Shown piece by piece: positions 49,664-59,254 of a DNA stretch of 64,000 nucleotides; the first letter of the stretch is position 1; each line of letters opens with the position of its first letter. This stretch comes from Gammaproteobacteria bacterium (GTDB lineage Bacteria; Pseudomonadota; Gammaproteobacteria; Pseudomonadales; Azotimanducaceae), in assembly GCA_012960535.1 (NCBI GenBank), contig DUBB01000019.1, positions 56,974 to 120,973 on the forward strand. The letters are read 5' to 3'. Below the pieces are notes generated by a model. It was given only the letters and a program-made list of their open reading frames with translations, had not been told where the DNA came from and did not search any database. Position numbers and translations under genes: made by a program.

Positions 49664-51373
49664 ATGGCTTTAGTAATTAACACCAACGTATCTTCATTAA
49701 CGGCCCAGAGAGCTCTTGCTGAGTCTAGTGAAGAACTAAAGACAGCAATGGAGCGCTTATCAACAGGCTCAAAGATTAATAGTGCTGCCGACGATGCTGC
49801 TGGGTTAGCGATGACCCAACGAATGACCGCCCAAGTTCGAGGTTTGGCTATGGCGGTTAAAAATGCTAACGATGGTCAGGCTTTAACTCAGTCCATTGAA
49901 GGTGCGCTGGGTGAAGTATCGGATATGTTGCAACGGATGCGGGAACTAGCGCTTCAAGCTGCGAACGGGACCAACAGTTCAGCAGACAGAACATTTCTTC
50001 AGTCCGAAGTTAACTTATTAATTCAAGAAATATCGCGTGTGGCGGCTAGTACCCGCTATAACGGCGAATTAATTCTTGATGGAACCTTTCTAAATAAAGC
50101 GCTACAGGTCGGTATAGAAGAAGGTGAGAATATCATTTTCTCGGTGGAATCGGTTGCAGCGGAAAATGTTGGGGCCCATACGTTAATAGGTAATGGCGTA
50201 GGGGCACGGGCTGCCTCAGCGACACCCCTGGCTAATCCAACAACAGAATCAGACGACATAGAGATTTTTGGATTTCTGGGAACGAAGTCCACTGCGGCTA
50301 GTACTGGAGACTCAGCAAAACAGACTGCTGTGAAAGTAAATAATCTAACTGGAGAAACCGGAGTCAAAGCGTATGCCAAGACATATGCTTCACTAGAATC
50401 TACCAGTGCAGCACTAAAAACCTACAGCGTAAAAATTAACGGCTATACAACAGGAAACTTTGTTATTTCAAGTGGAGACGTGGAATCTGCTGTTGACGCC
50501 ATCAACCAAATTTCAGGTTCTACCGGTGTTACAGCCAGTTCCAGTGCTAATAAAGTCGTCCTGTTTGATAGTGATGGCGATGATATTACGGTTGAAAACC
50601 TGCAATCCCTTTTAGGGTTCACAGATCTGCGAGTATCGAAACTTGGAGAGGACGGTCTTATTACTAATGTTATTGGTTCGGCGGTTGATCTCGGTCTAGG
50701 CGGAGCAAAAGACAGTACACGTGTTACGGGTACCTTAAAGCTGGTCTCTCCCAACCCATTTTCATTAGACCAAAAGGCAGCCACTGCCGCTACGGGGATA
50801 CTCTTGAATGATCAGGCAATAGCGGACGGTCATACGACTCTTACCTTTGATCCGGGTCACGGGCTGGCTATTGGAGCTTCATTTACCATTGCTGGAGAGA
50901 CGGGAGCGCCAACACATTACGTTACGGGTGTGTCGACAAATGATATATCGTTTGTTCCAGCCCTAGTAAATGGACATGGTGTGGCCGACAACGATGCTAT
51001 TACTATAGGAGCAGAAACGCCTGGTTATTACGTAGATGGATCGTCGACCGCTACACTCAAGAATTTAACACAGATCAGGATAAACACGGCGGTCTTGGCA
51101 GGAGACTCCATATCCATAATTGATGCAGCCCTAGATAAGGTTGCTCAGATGAGATCTAACCTCGGTGCCATAGAGAATAGACTCGGTTATACAGTTTCAA
51201 ATTTAATGAACATCGCTGAGAAAACAGCCGATGCCCGGTCTCGTTTGGACGATGCCGATTTTGCACTTGAGTCAGCAAGGTTGGCAAAGTCTCAGGTCAT
51301 CCAACAAGCTGGTACACAAATGCTAGCGCAAGCAAATCAAATGACTCAACTTGTATTGGATCTCTTGAGATAA
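49664..51373 (+). CDS. fliC: Flagellin
   Basis: This is the filament subunit, 569 residues. The D0/D1 N-terminal part is classic: MALVINTNVSSLTAQRAL, MERLSTGSKINSAADDAAGLA, NDGQALTQSIEGAL. The C-terminal part is SNLGAIENRLGYTVSNLMNIAEKTADARSRLDDADFALESARLAKSQV and ends LDLLR. The variable centre (about residues 165-465) includes a module near 376-446 that is nearly repeated in FlgL. The gene lies between flgB and flgC with no clear FliA promoter in the 31-base gap (a half-matching site lies at 49558-49584 inside flgB). It may thus be read from the sigma-54 promoter. It is the only flagellin gene in the window. Confidence 0.96.
   Translation: MALVINTNVSSLTAQRALAESSEELKTAMERLSTGSKINSAADDAAGLAMTQRMTAQVRGLAMAVKNANDGQALTQSIEGALGEVSDMLQRMRELALQAANGTNSSADRTFLQSEVNLLIQEISRVAASTRYNGELILDGTFLNKALQVGIEEGENIIFSVESVAAENVGAHTLIGNGVGARAASATPLANPTTESDDIEIFGFLGTKSTAASTGDSAKQTAVKVNNLTGETGVKAYAKTYASLESTSAALKTYSVKINGYTTGNFVISSGDVESAVDAINQISGSTGVTASSSANKVVLFDSDGDDITVENLQSLLGFTDLRVSKLGEDGLITNVIGSAVDLGLGGAKDSTRVTGTLKLVSPNPFSLDQKAATAATGILLNDQAIADGHTTLTFDPGHGLAIGASFTIAGETGAPTHYVTGVSTNDISFVPALVNGHGVADNDAITIGAETPGYYVDGSSTATLKNLTQIRINTAVLAGDSISIIDAALDKVAQMRSNLGAIENRLGYTVSNLMNIAEKTADARSRLDDADFALESARLAKSQVIQQAGTQMLAQANQMTQLVLDLLR
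50791..51001 (+). repeat. Module shared with FlgL, copy in flagellin
   Basis: About 70 codons (TGILLNDQAIADG through FTIAGETGAPTHYVT and SFVPALVNG) correspond to 63011-63216 in flgL. Conservation is visible at the DNA level, including the exact stretch TCACGGGCTGGCTA and GCTGGAGAGAC. The HGL-x3-SFTIAG pattern recalls small beta modules seen in phage and surface proteins. Confidence 0.85.
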
Positions 51374-51396
51374 GAGCAGATTAGAGGATCTAGATT

Positions 51397-51822
51397 ATGA
51401 GTTTTGAAAATATTATGGGTATCGCGGGGCAGGCTATGGATGCCCAGACAGTTCGAATCAATGCGGCAGTTTCAAATATAGCTAACGCAGATACGCAAGC
51501 GGGTTCTGCTGAAGATGCATTCAGAGCTAAGAGAGTAATTTTTAAAACTATTCTGGCTTCTGAGGTTAATCAAAAAAGGGGCGATACCGTTGGGGGTGTA
51601 AGGGTAGCGCAGATAGCTGAAGATATGGCGCCGTCACCTGCTGTTTACGAGCCCAATCATCCGGATGCCGATGCAAATGGATATGTTTATACCTCGAATG
51701 TCGAAGTCATGTCTGAAATGGTCGATATCACCGCTGCTTCAAGGTCTTATGAGAGTGCTGTAGAGGCCAGTAACACAGCGAAACGGTTAATGATGAGAAC
51801 AATCGAACTCTTGAAGAAATAA
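51397..51822 (+). CDS. flgC: Flagellar basal-body rod protein FlgC
   Basis: FlgC is a rod subunit of 141 residues. The N-terminal rod motif reads GQAMDAQTVRINAAVSNIANADTQAGSAEDAFRA. The conserved C-terminal half covers VYEPNHPDADANGYVYTSNVEVMSEMVDITAASRSYESAVEASNTAKRL. Its start lies 23 bases after the flagellin stop. Normal length and no anomalies. Confidence 0.96.
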   Translation: MSFENIMGIAGQAMDAQTVRINAAVSNIANADTQAGSAEDAFRAKRVIFKTILASEVNQKRGDTVGGVRVAQIAEDMAPSPAVYEPNHPDADANGYVYTSNVEVMSEMVDITAASRSYESAVEASNTAKRLMMRTIELLKK

Positions 51823-51837
51823 GATAAAGAGAAATAT

Positions 51838-52518
51838 ATGAGTCTCCCAAGTATAGATGGTATTCGAACGATGGACGATCTGCTCGCCGAAAGGAATCGG
51901 CCGCGAGCTAATCAAGACCTTGATAGGAATGCCTTTTTAAAGCTATTCACAACACAGCTGCAAAACCAGAACCCTTTGGACCCTATGGAAAATGCGGCGT
52001 TTGTTGCTCAGTTAGCACAGTTTTCGACACTAGAAGCAACAACCTTAATGTCTAATTCCATGTCTGACTTCGTTAATTCTCAACAGTCGGAAAAGATGCT
52101 GAGAGGGGCGAACTTACTGGGTAAACAGGTCTTTGCGCCTGAAGTCTCCATGTACCAAGCAGGAGGATCGAGGCTTGATGGTGTTATCTCAGTTGACCAA
52201 GTTCTAGATAACTTAACACTTTATGTTGTCGATGCTCAGTCTGGCCAGATCGTAAATCAGATGGAACTAGGGGCCCAGACTCAAGGTGCCGTCGAGTTTA
52301 GTTGGAATGGCGGAGCCTTTGATGGCGAAGCCGCTCCCGCAGGTAGTTATTTGTTTAGAGCGGTCGGGTATCAAGGTGATACGACGCAAGAGATTCCTGT
52401 TAATTCTCAAACGAGAATTACAGGTGTTTCATGGGATGCTGTGCTGGGTCAAATTTTTGTTGAAATTGAAGACGGTCGCTCAATAGCGCTGTCAGAAATT
52501 ACACATTTATCAAATTAA
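51838..52518 (+). CDS. flgD: Flagellar hook assembly scaffold protein FlgD
   Basis: FlgD caps the growing hook and is discarded afterwards. The 226-residue protein has the N-terminal signature FLKLFTTQLQNQNPLDPMENAAFVAQLAQFSTLEA. A Tudor/FnIII-type C-terminal region follows (FSWNGGAFDGEAAPAGSYLFRAVGYQG). The length is normal. AAAGAGAAA precedes the ATG, 15 bases after flgC. Confidence 0.95.
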   Translation: MSLPSIDGIRTMDDLLAERNRPRANQDLDRNAFLKLFTTQLQNQNPLDPMENAAFVAQLAQFSTLEATTLMSNSMSDFVNSQQSEKMLRGANLLGKQVFAPEVSMYQAGGSRLDGVISVDQVLDNLTLYVVDAQSGQIVNQMELGAQTQGAVEFSWNGGAFDGEAAPAGSYLFRAVGYQGDTTQEIPVNSQTRITGVSWDAVLGQIFVEIEDGRSIALSEITHLSN

Positions 52519-52537
52519 TTATTGGAGTAATTAGGCT

Positions 52538-55378
52538 ATGTCGTTTTATACCTCGCTTACAGGTCTCAAGGCAGCTACTACTGAGCTAGCGCTCACTAGT
52601 AATAATATTGCTAACGTTGGTACGAGTGGTTTTAAGAAGTCTCGAGCGTCCTTTGGTGACATCTTTGCAACATCTCCACTTCAGAAGGCGACTTCGGTAG
52701 TTGGTCAGGGTGTATCTTTGAAAGAGGTGAGACAGGAGTTCAGTCAGGGAAACGTAGAGTTCTCATCTAATACGCTTGACCTTGCGATATCCGGTGAGGG
52801 GTTTTTCCCCTTGAAGTCAGCAGATGGTCTAACTGATATTTATACTCGTAACGGTAGCTTCGTGTTGAACGAACAATTCAATGTCGTGAACTCATCGGGA
52901 CAAGCGTTGCTTGCAGCGGCGGTAGACTCCTCTGGTAAGGCAGATTTGGATAAGCTCAGTCGTTTGGCGATTCCTGTATCGACCTCTGGGCAGGCAACTG
53001 AAACCTCTGAGATTCAGTTGGCGTTGAACCTACCCTCGGACGCGTCCGTGATCGATGCACAATTTAATAGAAATAATCCCGCCACCTATAACAAGTCTAC
53101 GGCGTTGAGCGTATATGACAGCGGAGGTAACTCTTACCTCGCCACGATTTACTATGTAAAGACAGCAAACGCGACGGCGACATCGCCGACCAATAAATAT
53201 CAAACGTATGTTTACGTGGGTGATGACCAAGTAAACCCGGCTTTGCAACAAGCTACAGACGACAACAGCGAACGGCTATATGTCAACAAATACGGAGTGC
53301 TTAAGCCGTTCTCCGAAGTAGAAGACTTACTGGTAAACAGAAAGACTCAAAAGTTCGCTCTAGATGACCTTACCGACGTGCGTACTTCGGTTCCGGCAAC
53401 AGTTGAGGGAGCGAAGCTACCTTATGATCTTACCGCTGACCAGGGTTACAATTTTTCAACGAATACCGGGGCAGGCCTAAACTTTTCGAGTGCTCAACTT
53501 GCGAATTTTATGACAGTTGACGTGGAAAACAGCGGTACCCCTGTGACCGTCGATCTATCCTCACTCGCTGCCAACAATAAAGCCTATACTGGTGTAGAGC
53601 TAGCGAGTTTTATTCAAAATCAACTGAACACGAAGTTTGGTGACGAACGTTATTTTGATCTTACAACGGCGAGTAGTAGAACCTTTAATGTGAATTTCAC
53701 TACCGGCGGCGCCACCACGGTAGCGTCGATAGACCTTAGTACAACTTTTGATACTAATGCAAAGAGATTAGCTGCTACCACGGAACAGGTAGTTGCGGCG
53801 GTCCAGGCCAAACTAAATGAAGCGACAAATGTAGTCGGCGGCGTAAATATTGGTGGCCTCGGAACTGGCGAAGTTACTGCTACCTACGATTACGCAACAC
53901 GTGAATTTACGTTCGTGCCAACTTCATCATCAGACACAGTTGCGCTAAGTTCAGCGGCGACCAATAATCTTTTCAAAACAACCCCTACCTTAGCAACAGT
54001 TAACGCCGCCGGATCCTATGGCCAAACAGTAACGCCCAATGGTGAGTTGCAGCGAGTGGCTAGTGAACAGCGCTACGGTATCAAGGTCGAATATGACGGC
54101 GCCAAGCAGACTTTCTCTTTCTCATCAGGTACGACTGGAGACGGCTCACGGGTCGACGTGAATTTTTCTGTACCAGTATATAACGCCACCACTGGGGTCC
54201 CCTTGGGAACGACAGATGCTGATGGTAACTTAACGTTGGAGGTGAATCTCGTAAGTGCTGCTTTCAGTGGATTTGAGGTAACTGGTACTACGGATTCATT
54301 GTACACTCAGTTGCCTTCTGCGGAAGCGGTTCGCGGCGTTGTCTCTTTGCCAGCAGTGAGTCAAGGCTCCTCTATCGCGGTAAACGTAAACAACAATTTT
54401 TCAGTGGATGCGTCTAACAATACCTTCATCGTATCGGTCGATGACGTTAAAGGAGCTTTGGTTTTACCAACGAGTTCTGGTTACACATTAGACAGTTTTA
54501 TTGTCGAATTAGAAAAGGGTATCAATCAACTAGCGTCTGAGAACGGAAGCACAGTATCGGGCGTTACAGTTGCTTATGACTCGACGACTAACGGTCTAGT
54601 CTTTACCTCCGGCACCACTGGTACTGACTCATTTATCAAGGTGTCTGGATCGGCAACTTGGGGTCTAGCGAATATTGGGTCTGGTCGTGGTACTACGACA
54701 ACTTGGATTAAGCCATCGCAGTCCGCTGATACCGTTAATGGTGTTGCAGTGAATAAATACATTGACGAATTTGGTATTGAAACAGCTAGCGCCGATGGCT
54801 TTTCTACATTGCCTGAGTGGTCTCCTATTTACCTAGATAAAGGCGAATTGACCTTTGATACATCGGGTAACTTGGTTTCACCCACGGGTGGTGCGCAGTT
54901 GGATACGGTGTTCTTGGCCGGTGGTCGTGGTGCGTTGAACCTTAGCATTGACTACACAGGTACGACTCAGTTTTCCCAGGCTTTTGCAGTTAAGTCTCAG
55001 TCTCAAGACGGTTCACCAGAAGGTGATCTGGTTGGTGTCGACATCGGTGATGATGGTTTGGTCGTTGCATCCTATTCGAACGGCTCGCAGAACTCGCTTG
55101 GAAAGATTGTATTAGTCACTTTCCCTAGTAACGAGGGTCTGCGTCAGAATGGAGACAGTTCTTATTTGTCATCTGCTAAGTCGGGAGCAGCGACCTTCGG
55201 TGAAGCAGGTACAGCTGGATTCGGTACTATTAGAGCCGGCGCTCGTGAGCGCTCAAACGTGGATCTAACTACAGAGCTGGTTGGTTTAATCACCGCACAG
55301 AGAAACTTCCAGGCGAATGCTAAGGCGATTGAAACCTCGTCGGCGTTAACTTCTACCATTATTAATATTAGGGCTTAA
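52538..55378 (+). CDS. flgE: Flagellar hook protein FlgE, enlarged
   Basis: This is the hook subunit. The ends are conserved: SLTGLKAATTELALTSNNIANVGTSGFKKSRASFGDIF at the N-terminus, and VDLTTELVGLITAQRNFQANAKAIETSSALTSTIINI at the C-terminus. Between them lie long Ser/Thr/Ala/Val-rich beta domains without cysteine, so the protein is 946 residues against about 400 in E. coli. The frame is intact across its whole length. Extra hook domains on the outer surface are known in marine gammaproteobacteria; the origin of these is not visible here. Codon use matches flanking flagellar genes. Confidence 0.95.
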   Translation: MSFYTSLTGLKAATTELALTSNNIANVGTSGFKKSRASFGDIFATSPLQKATSVVGQGVSLKEVRQEFSQGNVEFSSNTLDLAISGEGFFPLKSADGLTDIYTRNGSFVLNEQFNVVNSSGQALLAAAVDSSGKADLDKLSRLAIPVSTSGQATETSEIQLALNLPSDASVIDAQFNRNNPATYNKSTALSVYDSGGNSYLATIYYVKTANATATSPTNKYQTYVYVGDDQVNPALQQATDDNSERLYVNKYGVLKPFSEVEDLLVNRKTQKFALDDLTDVRTSVPATVEGAKLPYDLTADQGYNFSTNTGAGLNFSSAQLANFMTVDVENSGTPVTVDLSSLAANNKAYTGVELASFIQNQLNTKFGDERYFDLTTASSRTFNVNFTTGGATTVASIDLSTTFDTNAKRLAATTEQVVAAVQAKLNEATNVVGGVNIGGLGTGEVTATYDYATREFTFVPTSSSDTVALSSAATNNLFKTTPTLATVNAAGSYGQTVTPNGELQRVASEQRYGIKVEYDGAKQTFSFSSGTTGDGSRVDVNFSVPVYNATTGVPLGTTDADGNLTLEVNLVSAAFSGFEVTGTTDSLYTQLPSAEAVRGVVSLPAVSQGSSIAVNVNNNFSVDASNNTFIVSVDDVKGALVLPTSSGYTLDSFIVELEKGINQLASENGSTVSGVTVAYDSTTNGLVFTSGTTGTDSFIKVSGSATWGLANIGSGRGTTTTWIKPSQSADTVNGVAVNKYIDEFGIETASADGFSTLPEWSPIYLDKGELTFDTSGNLVSPTGGAQLDTVFLAGGRGALNLSIDYTGTTQFSQAFAVKSQSQDGSPEGDLVGVDIGDDGLVVASYSNGSQNSLGKIVLVTFPSNEGLRQNGDSSYLSSAKSGAATFGEAGTAGFGTIRAGARERSNVDLTTELVGLITAQRNFQANAKAIETSSALTSTIINIRA

Positions 55379-55407
55379 TTTCGTTTAGCTCTTAAGAGTT
55401 TTGATGT

Positions 55408-56169
55408 ATGGACAAAGGAATATACACAGCCTTGGGCTCAATTAAAGCTGACCGGGTGAAGCAGGGCAACTCTATCCATGATGTCGCTAACGTTTCAACT
55501 ATCGGCTTTAAGAAAGCATTTGAAGCGAGTGTCTCTACATTTAGGGTGGATGTTCCTGGAACTATGACTTCGAGATATTTCAGAACAGCTGACTATTTAG
55601 GCAAAGTAAACCTTGAGCCGGGTACGCGTATTTCGACGGATAACGACCTTGATATCTTTATAGAAGGGAAAGGTGTCATGGGGGTCTTTAGTGCCTCCGG
55701 TGAATTAGCATTCACTAGGAGAGGAGATTTGAGAATTGATTCTGAGGGTCGATTAATCAATGGAGAGAATAAAATTATCTCATCAGAGGATGGTGGAGAA
55801 ATTTCTTTAGAACCTGGGTATTTGTACAAGATTTCTAACACGGGTGTTATTTATGGCTCTAACCCTGAGGAAGAGGTCGCGGAGGATATTGAATTTGGAA
55901 GAATACTCCTCAGAGATGCAAGCAACGTGAGTTTGGTAAAAATGGCAGACGGTCTGTTCAAAGTTGAGGGCGAGCCGCCGGGAGATTTTACCGGTGGAGA
56001 GAATCAGATCTTTGTGACTGATCGTGCGTTGGAGGGAAGCTCGGTCAAAACTTTTGACATCCTAGCTCAAATGATTGAGCTGGAAAGATCGTATGAAATG
56101 AAAATTAATATTGTGAAAACCCTATCAGAACTCGGGGAGAGTTCTAATTCATTAATGAGAGTTACCTAA
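55408..56169 (+). CDS. flgF: Flagellar rod protein FlgF
   Basis: FlgF is a proximal rod subunit of 253 residues. The start MDKGIYTALGSIKADRVKQGNSIHDVANVSTIGFKKAF is a somewhat divergent form of the family motif (HDVANVSTIGFKKAF for the usual NNLANVNTTGFK). The core DLDIFIEGKGVMGVFSASG and a C-terminal helix (DILAQMIELERSYEMKINIVKTLSE) are present. It lies 29 bases after flgE and 10 before flgG. Confidence 0.92.
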   Translation: MDKGIYTALGSIKADRVKQGNSIHDVANVSTIGFKKAFEASVSTFRVDVPGTMTSRYFRTADYLGKVNLEPGTRISTDNDLDIFIEGKGVMGVFSASGELAFTRRGDLRIDSEGRLINGENKIISSEDGGEISLEPGYLYKISNTGVIYGSNPEEEVAEDIEFGRILLRDASNVSLVKMADGLFKVEGEPPGDFTGGENQIFVTDRALEGSSVKTFDILAQMIELERSYEMKINIVKTLSELGESSNSLMRVT

Positions 56170-56179
56170 GGAATAAGAT

Positions 56180-56965
56180 ATGGATGCTTCACTATGGGTT
56201 GCTAAGACTGGTTTGAATGCTCAGCAGACCCGAATGACTGTAATTGCAAATAATTTGGCTAACGTCAATACCACTGGATTTAAGCGGGATCGTCCTGTTT
56301 TTGAAGATCTGCTTTATCAGAATATTCGTCAAGCAGGTGGTCAGACTGGCGCAGATACTAATGCGGCTACTGGTTTTATGTTAGGTACCGGTACTCGAAT
56401 CGTTGCTACAGAAAAAATTCAAAGCCAAGGCAATATGATGTCTACTGAAAACGCTTTGGATCTGGCAGTTGAAGGCCCAGGATTTTTTCAGATTGTCCAA
56501 CCAGACGGTACTATCGCCTATACCAGAGATGGAGGTTTTAAATTATCCCAAGAGGGCGAACTTGTGACGCCGTCGGGATTGCTATTGCAACCTCAGATAC
56601 TTGTGCCCCCAGAGGCGGCTTCAATAACTATCGGTACTGATGGGATCGTGAGCGCCGAGCTCGCAAATGGTGGCGGAAATCAGCAGTTAGGTCAGCTTCA
56701 GTTAGCCCGTTTTATCAATGGAGCAGGATTAGAGGCAATGGGACAGAACTTGTTCAGAGAGACGACCGCTAGCGGCGCCCCCTTGATCCTCGTACCAGGG
56801 GAACAAGGTGCGGGTGAGATTGCGCAAGGGATGCTTGAAGCTTCGAACGTTAATGTGGTCGAAGAATTGGTCAATATGATTGAAACGCAAAGAGCATATG
56901 AAATTAATTCTAAAGCGATTAGCTCTGTTGATTCCATGCTGAGATTCTTGAACCAGAACTTATAA
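56180..56965 (+). CDS. flgG: Flagellar distal rod protein FlgG
   Basis: FlgG forms the distal rod. The 261-residue protein is strongly conserved: LWVAKTGLNAQQTRMTVIANNLANVNTTGFKRDRPVFEDLLYQ, then MLGTGTRIVATEKIQSQGN. ALDLAVEGPGFFQIVQPDGTIAYTRDG follows, and it ends EINSKAISSVDSMLRFLNQNL. The YQNIRQAGGQTG stretch is the family insertion that makes the rod stiff. Normal length and position. Confidence 0.97.
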   Translation: MDASLWVAKTGLNAQQTRMTVIANNLANVNTTGFKRDRPVFEDLLYQNIRQAGGQTGADTNAATGFMLGTGTRIVATEKIQSQGNMMSTENALDLAVEGPGFFQIVQPDGTIAYTRDGGFKLSQEGELVTPSGLLLQPQILVPPEAASITIGTDGIVSAELANGGGNQQLGQLQLARFINGAGLEAMGQNLFRETTASGAPLILVPGEQGAGEIAQGMLEASNVNVVEELVNMIETQRAYEINSKAISSVDSMLRFLNQNL

Positions 56966-56976
56966 GGATTGGGCTA

Positions 56977-57681
56977 ATGCCTATTTGTTATTTGCTGTTT
57001 TTTGTTTTTGTTCTTGCTGGTTGCAGCAGTGTAGGGCTTGAAAATTCTAAGTATGAGTCTGCCCTAGTTAAGGCTATGCCCGTCTTTGACTATGAAGACA
57101 GGCCCAAAACAGGGTCCATCTTTATGGATCAGTTGTCGAGTAGATCCTTTGGTTTTCGAAGGCGGTTTGAGCTAGGAGACGTTATAACGGTAGTTCTGGA
57201 TGAAAGTACGCAGGCTCAGAGAAGCAGTGGAATAAATACAACCAAAGAGGTTACTAATTCACCACTAAGCCAGTTGCAAAAAGTCTTTGGGAACACTCTG
57301 CCAATTAATCGTTCTAGAGAAAATCGAATAAAAAGAGGCTTGAAAGGACTCGACTTCAGCGATTTATCACGATCCGATAAAGGTGTCGGAATAGCGGATC
57401 AAGCCGCTAGTTTGAGCGGTGCAATCGCGGTGATAGTAACCCACTTGTTGCCAAATGGGAGCATGTTTATAGAGGGCAAAAAGGAGCTTGTGCTGAGCGA
57501 AGGCAGTGAAGAGATTTTCATTAGTGGAATCATTACGCCTAAAGATATTCAGCCAGATAATACAGTGCTTTCGTCAAGAATTGCTCAAGCCAATATCACC
57601 TATAGAGGTCGTGGTGATCTAGCCGATGTAGCTACTGCTAATTGGGGCTCAAAGTTCTTTAACAAATTATGGCCATTTTAA
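56977..57681 (+). CDS. flgH: Flagellar L-ring lipoprotein FlgH
   Basis: FlgH forms the outer-membrane L-ring. The lipoprotein signal ends LAGC (anchor Cys at about residue 15). Conserved segments are GSIFMDQLSSRSFGFRRRFELGDVITVVLDESTQAQ, GSMFIEGKKELVLSEGSEEIFISGIITPKDI, and the C-terminal SSRIAQANITYRGRGDLADV. 234 residues is normal. The 3' end overlaps the possible first start of flgI. Confidence 0.96.
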   Translation: MPICYLLFFVFVLAGCSSVGLENSKYESALVKAMPVFDYEDRPKTGSIFMDQLSSRSFGFRRRFELGDVITVVLDESTQAQRSSGINTTKEVTNSPLSQLQKVFGNTLPINRSRENRIKRGLKGLDFSDLSRSDKGVGIADQAASLSGAIAVIVTHLLPNGSMFIEGKKELVLSEGSEEIFISGIITPKDIQPDNTVLSSRIAQANITYRGRGDLADVATANWGSKFFNKLWPF

Positions 57682-58838
57682 TCATGACTATCAGATCTTT
57701 GCTGTTAATTTTCGCTTTGGTTTTAACCCAAGAAGCGGCTGCTGATCGTATTAAGGACCTCACGAGTGTGGCAGGCGTTCGATCGAACCAACTTATTGGA
57801 TACGGCCTGGTTGTGGGTCTTGGTGGAACAGGAGATAGAGATAAAATAAGTTTCACTGCCCAGAGTTTGAAAACAATTTTGGATAGGTTGGGTGTCGACG
57901 TTGATGGACCGATTTCTAACTACGATCTATATCAACAAGGTGTTGCTAGCTTAGCCTACGATAAAACCAAATTGGATAACGTGGCATCGGTAATTGTTAC
58001 TGCTTTGCTGCCACCATTTGCGAAACCAGGTCAAGTCATAGACGTCAACGTTGCTGCTATTGGGCTTGCTTCGAGTTTGAGAGGTGGCAATCTAATATTG
58101 ACGGAGCTACGTGGAGCAGATGGAGAGATTTATGGGTTAGCACAAGGTTCTCTTACTGTTTCTGGATTAGAGGTTTCGGCTGCAGGTTCCGAGGTTACCG
58201 TAGGGGTCCCGACGGCTGGCCGGATTCCTGGAGGAGCGATCATCGAAAGGGAAGTTGAGACGCCCTTTGGCGATTCTGAATTTTTGGTTCTGAATTGTAA
58301 TCAAACCGATTTTACGACAGCGACAGCGATATCTGACGTAATTAATCAACAATTTGGAGATGGGACAGCGACTGCTATGGATGGAACTTCGATTGCAGTT
58401 ATTGCACCTGAATCCATAGGTGAGAGGGTCTCTTTTCTTAGTTTAATCGAGAATCTTGAAGTAATTCCGGGCGAGCCAAAAGCCCGAGTCGTAGTGAATT
58501 CTCGTACCGGAACTGTCGTAATTAGCAGAACGGTGAGGGTGACAGCGGCCGCTGTGACCCACGGGCAGTTATCAGTCACGGTTTCAGCAACAAATGAGGT
58601 AAGTCAACCACCAGCCGGCATCTTGGGCGGTGGACAAGGTCAGACTATTCCTTTTCAGAATGCTGAGATCACGGTTTCGGAAGAAGCTAGACCGATGTTT
58701 GTTTTTCAACCTGGAGTCAACCTTAGGGATATTGTTGATGCTGTAAATGAAGTAGGAGCAACCCCATCATCCTTGATTGCAATTCTCGATGCGCTAAAGA
58801 GCTCCGGTAGCCTGAGAGCTGAATTAATCGTTTTGTAG
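57669..58838 (+). CDS. flgI: Flagellar P-ring protein FlgI
   Basis: FlgI forms the periplasmic P-ring, assembled with FlgA. The protein is 389 residues from ATG 57669 or 384 from ATG 57684, which starts the signal peptide properly (MTIRSLLLIFALVLTQEAAA). The mature start DRIKDLTSVAGVRSNQLIGYGLVVGLGGTGD is classical. Also present are SVIVTALLPPFAKPGQVIDV, ARVVVNSRTGTVVI and the end LIAILDALKSSGSLRAELIVL. The first ATG overlaps flgH by 13 bases. Confidence 0.96.
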   Translation: MAILIMTIRSLLLIFALVLTQEAAADRIKDLTSVAGVRSNQLIGYGLVVGLGGTGDRDKISFTAQSLKTILDRLGVDVDGPISNYDLYQQGVASLAYDKTKLDNVASVIVTALLPPFAKPGQVIDVNVAAIGLASSLRGGNLILTELRGADGEIYGLAQGSLTVSGLEVSAAGSEVTVGVPTAGRIPGGAIIEREVETPFGDSEFLVLNCNQTDFTTATAISDVINQQFGDGTATAMDGTSIAVIAPESIGERVSFLSLIENLEVIPGEPKARVVVNSRTGTVVISRTVRVTAAAVTHGQLSVTVSATNEVSQPPAGILGGGQGQTIPFQNAEITVSEEARPMFVFQPGVNLRDIVDAVNEVGATPSSLIAILDALKSSGSLRAELIVL

Positions 58839-58849
58839 GATGGCTTTTT

Positions 58850-59254
58850 ATGAGTAGCTCAATTCCTTCCACTTTTGATAGCGCCGCGCTGGCCCAGTTG
58901 AAGTTTGATGCTAGGATTGATCCGGAGGCTGAGGCAAAACAGGTTAGCAGGCAGTTTGAGGCTATTTTTATTAATCAACTCCTTCAGTCCATGCGAAAGG
59001 CAACATTTAAGTCTGATTTATTTCAATCGGATGCAAAAAAAACCTATGAGTCATTATTTGATCGGGAGATAGCTAATCAGATTTCTAGTGGTCAAGGAAT
59101 TGGCTTAGCTCAAGAAATCGAAAGACAATTGTTTGAAATGCAGTCGGGTGCTATGAAGAATCCGTCAGTTAACGATTCTTTGAATAAGTCACCGAATAAT
59201 TCCTTAGATTCTTACAGGGTATCTTCATTGCCATTATTAGGTAAATCTAAATGA
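58850..59254 (+). CDS. flgJ: Flagellar rod-capping protein FlgJ, rod domain only
   Basis: The 134-residue protein contains just the N-terminal rod-binding domain: QVSRQFEAIFINQLLQSMRKATFKSDLF, YESLFDREIANQISSGQGIGLAQEIERQL. The C-terminal glucosaminidase domain of the dual-domain FlgJ of most gammaproteobacteria (about 310-400 residues) is absent, and the reading frame ends cleanly at flgK with a four-base overlap. A separate wall-opening enzyme must therefore be supplied from elsewhere. Single-domain FlgJ is the usual form in several other groups. Confidence 0.93.
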   Translation: MSSSIPSTFDSAALAQLKFDARIDPEAEAKQVSRQFEAIFINQLLQSMRKATFKSDLFQSDAKKTYESLFDREIANQISSGQGIGLAQEIERQLFEMQSGAMKNPSVNDSLNKSPNNSLDSYRVSSLPLLGKSK

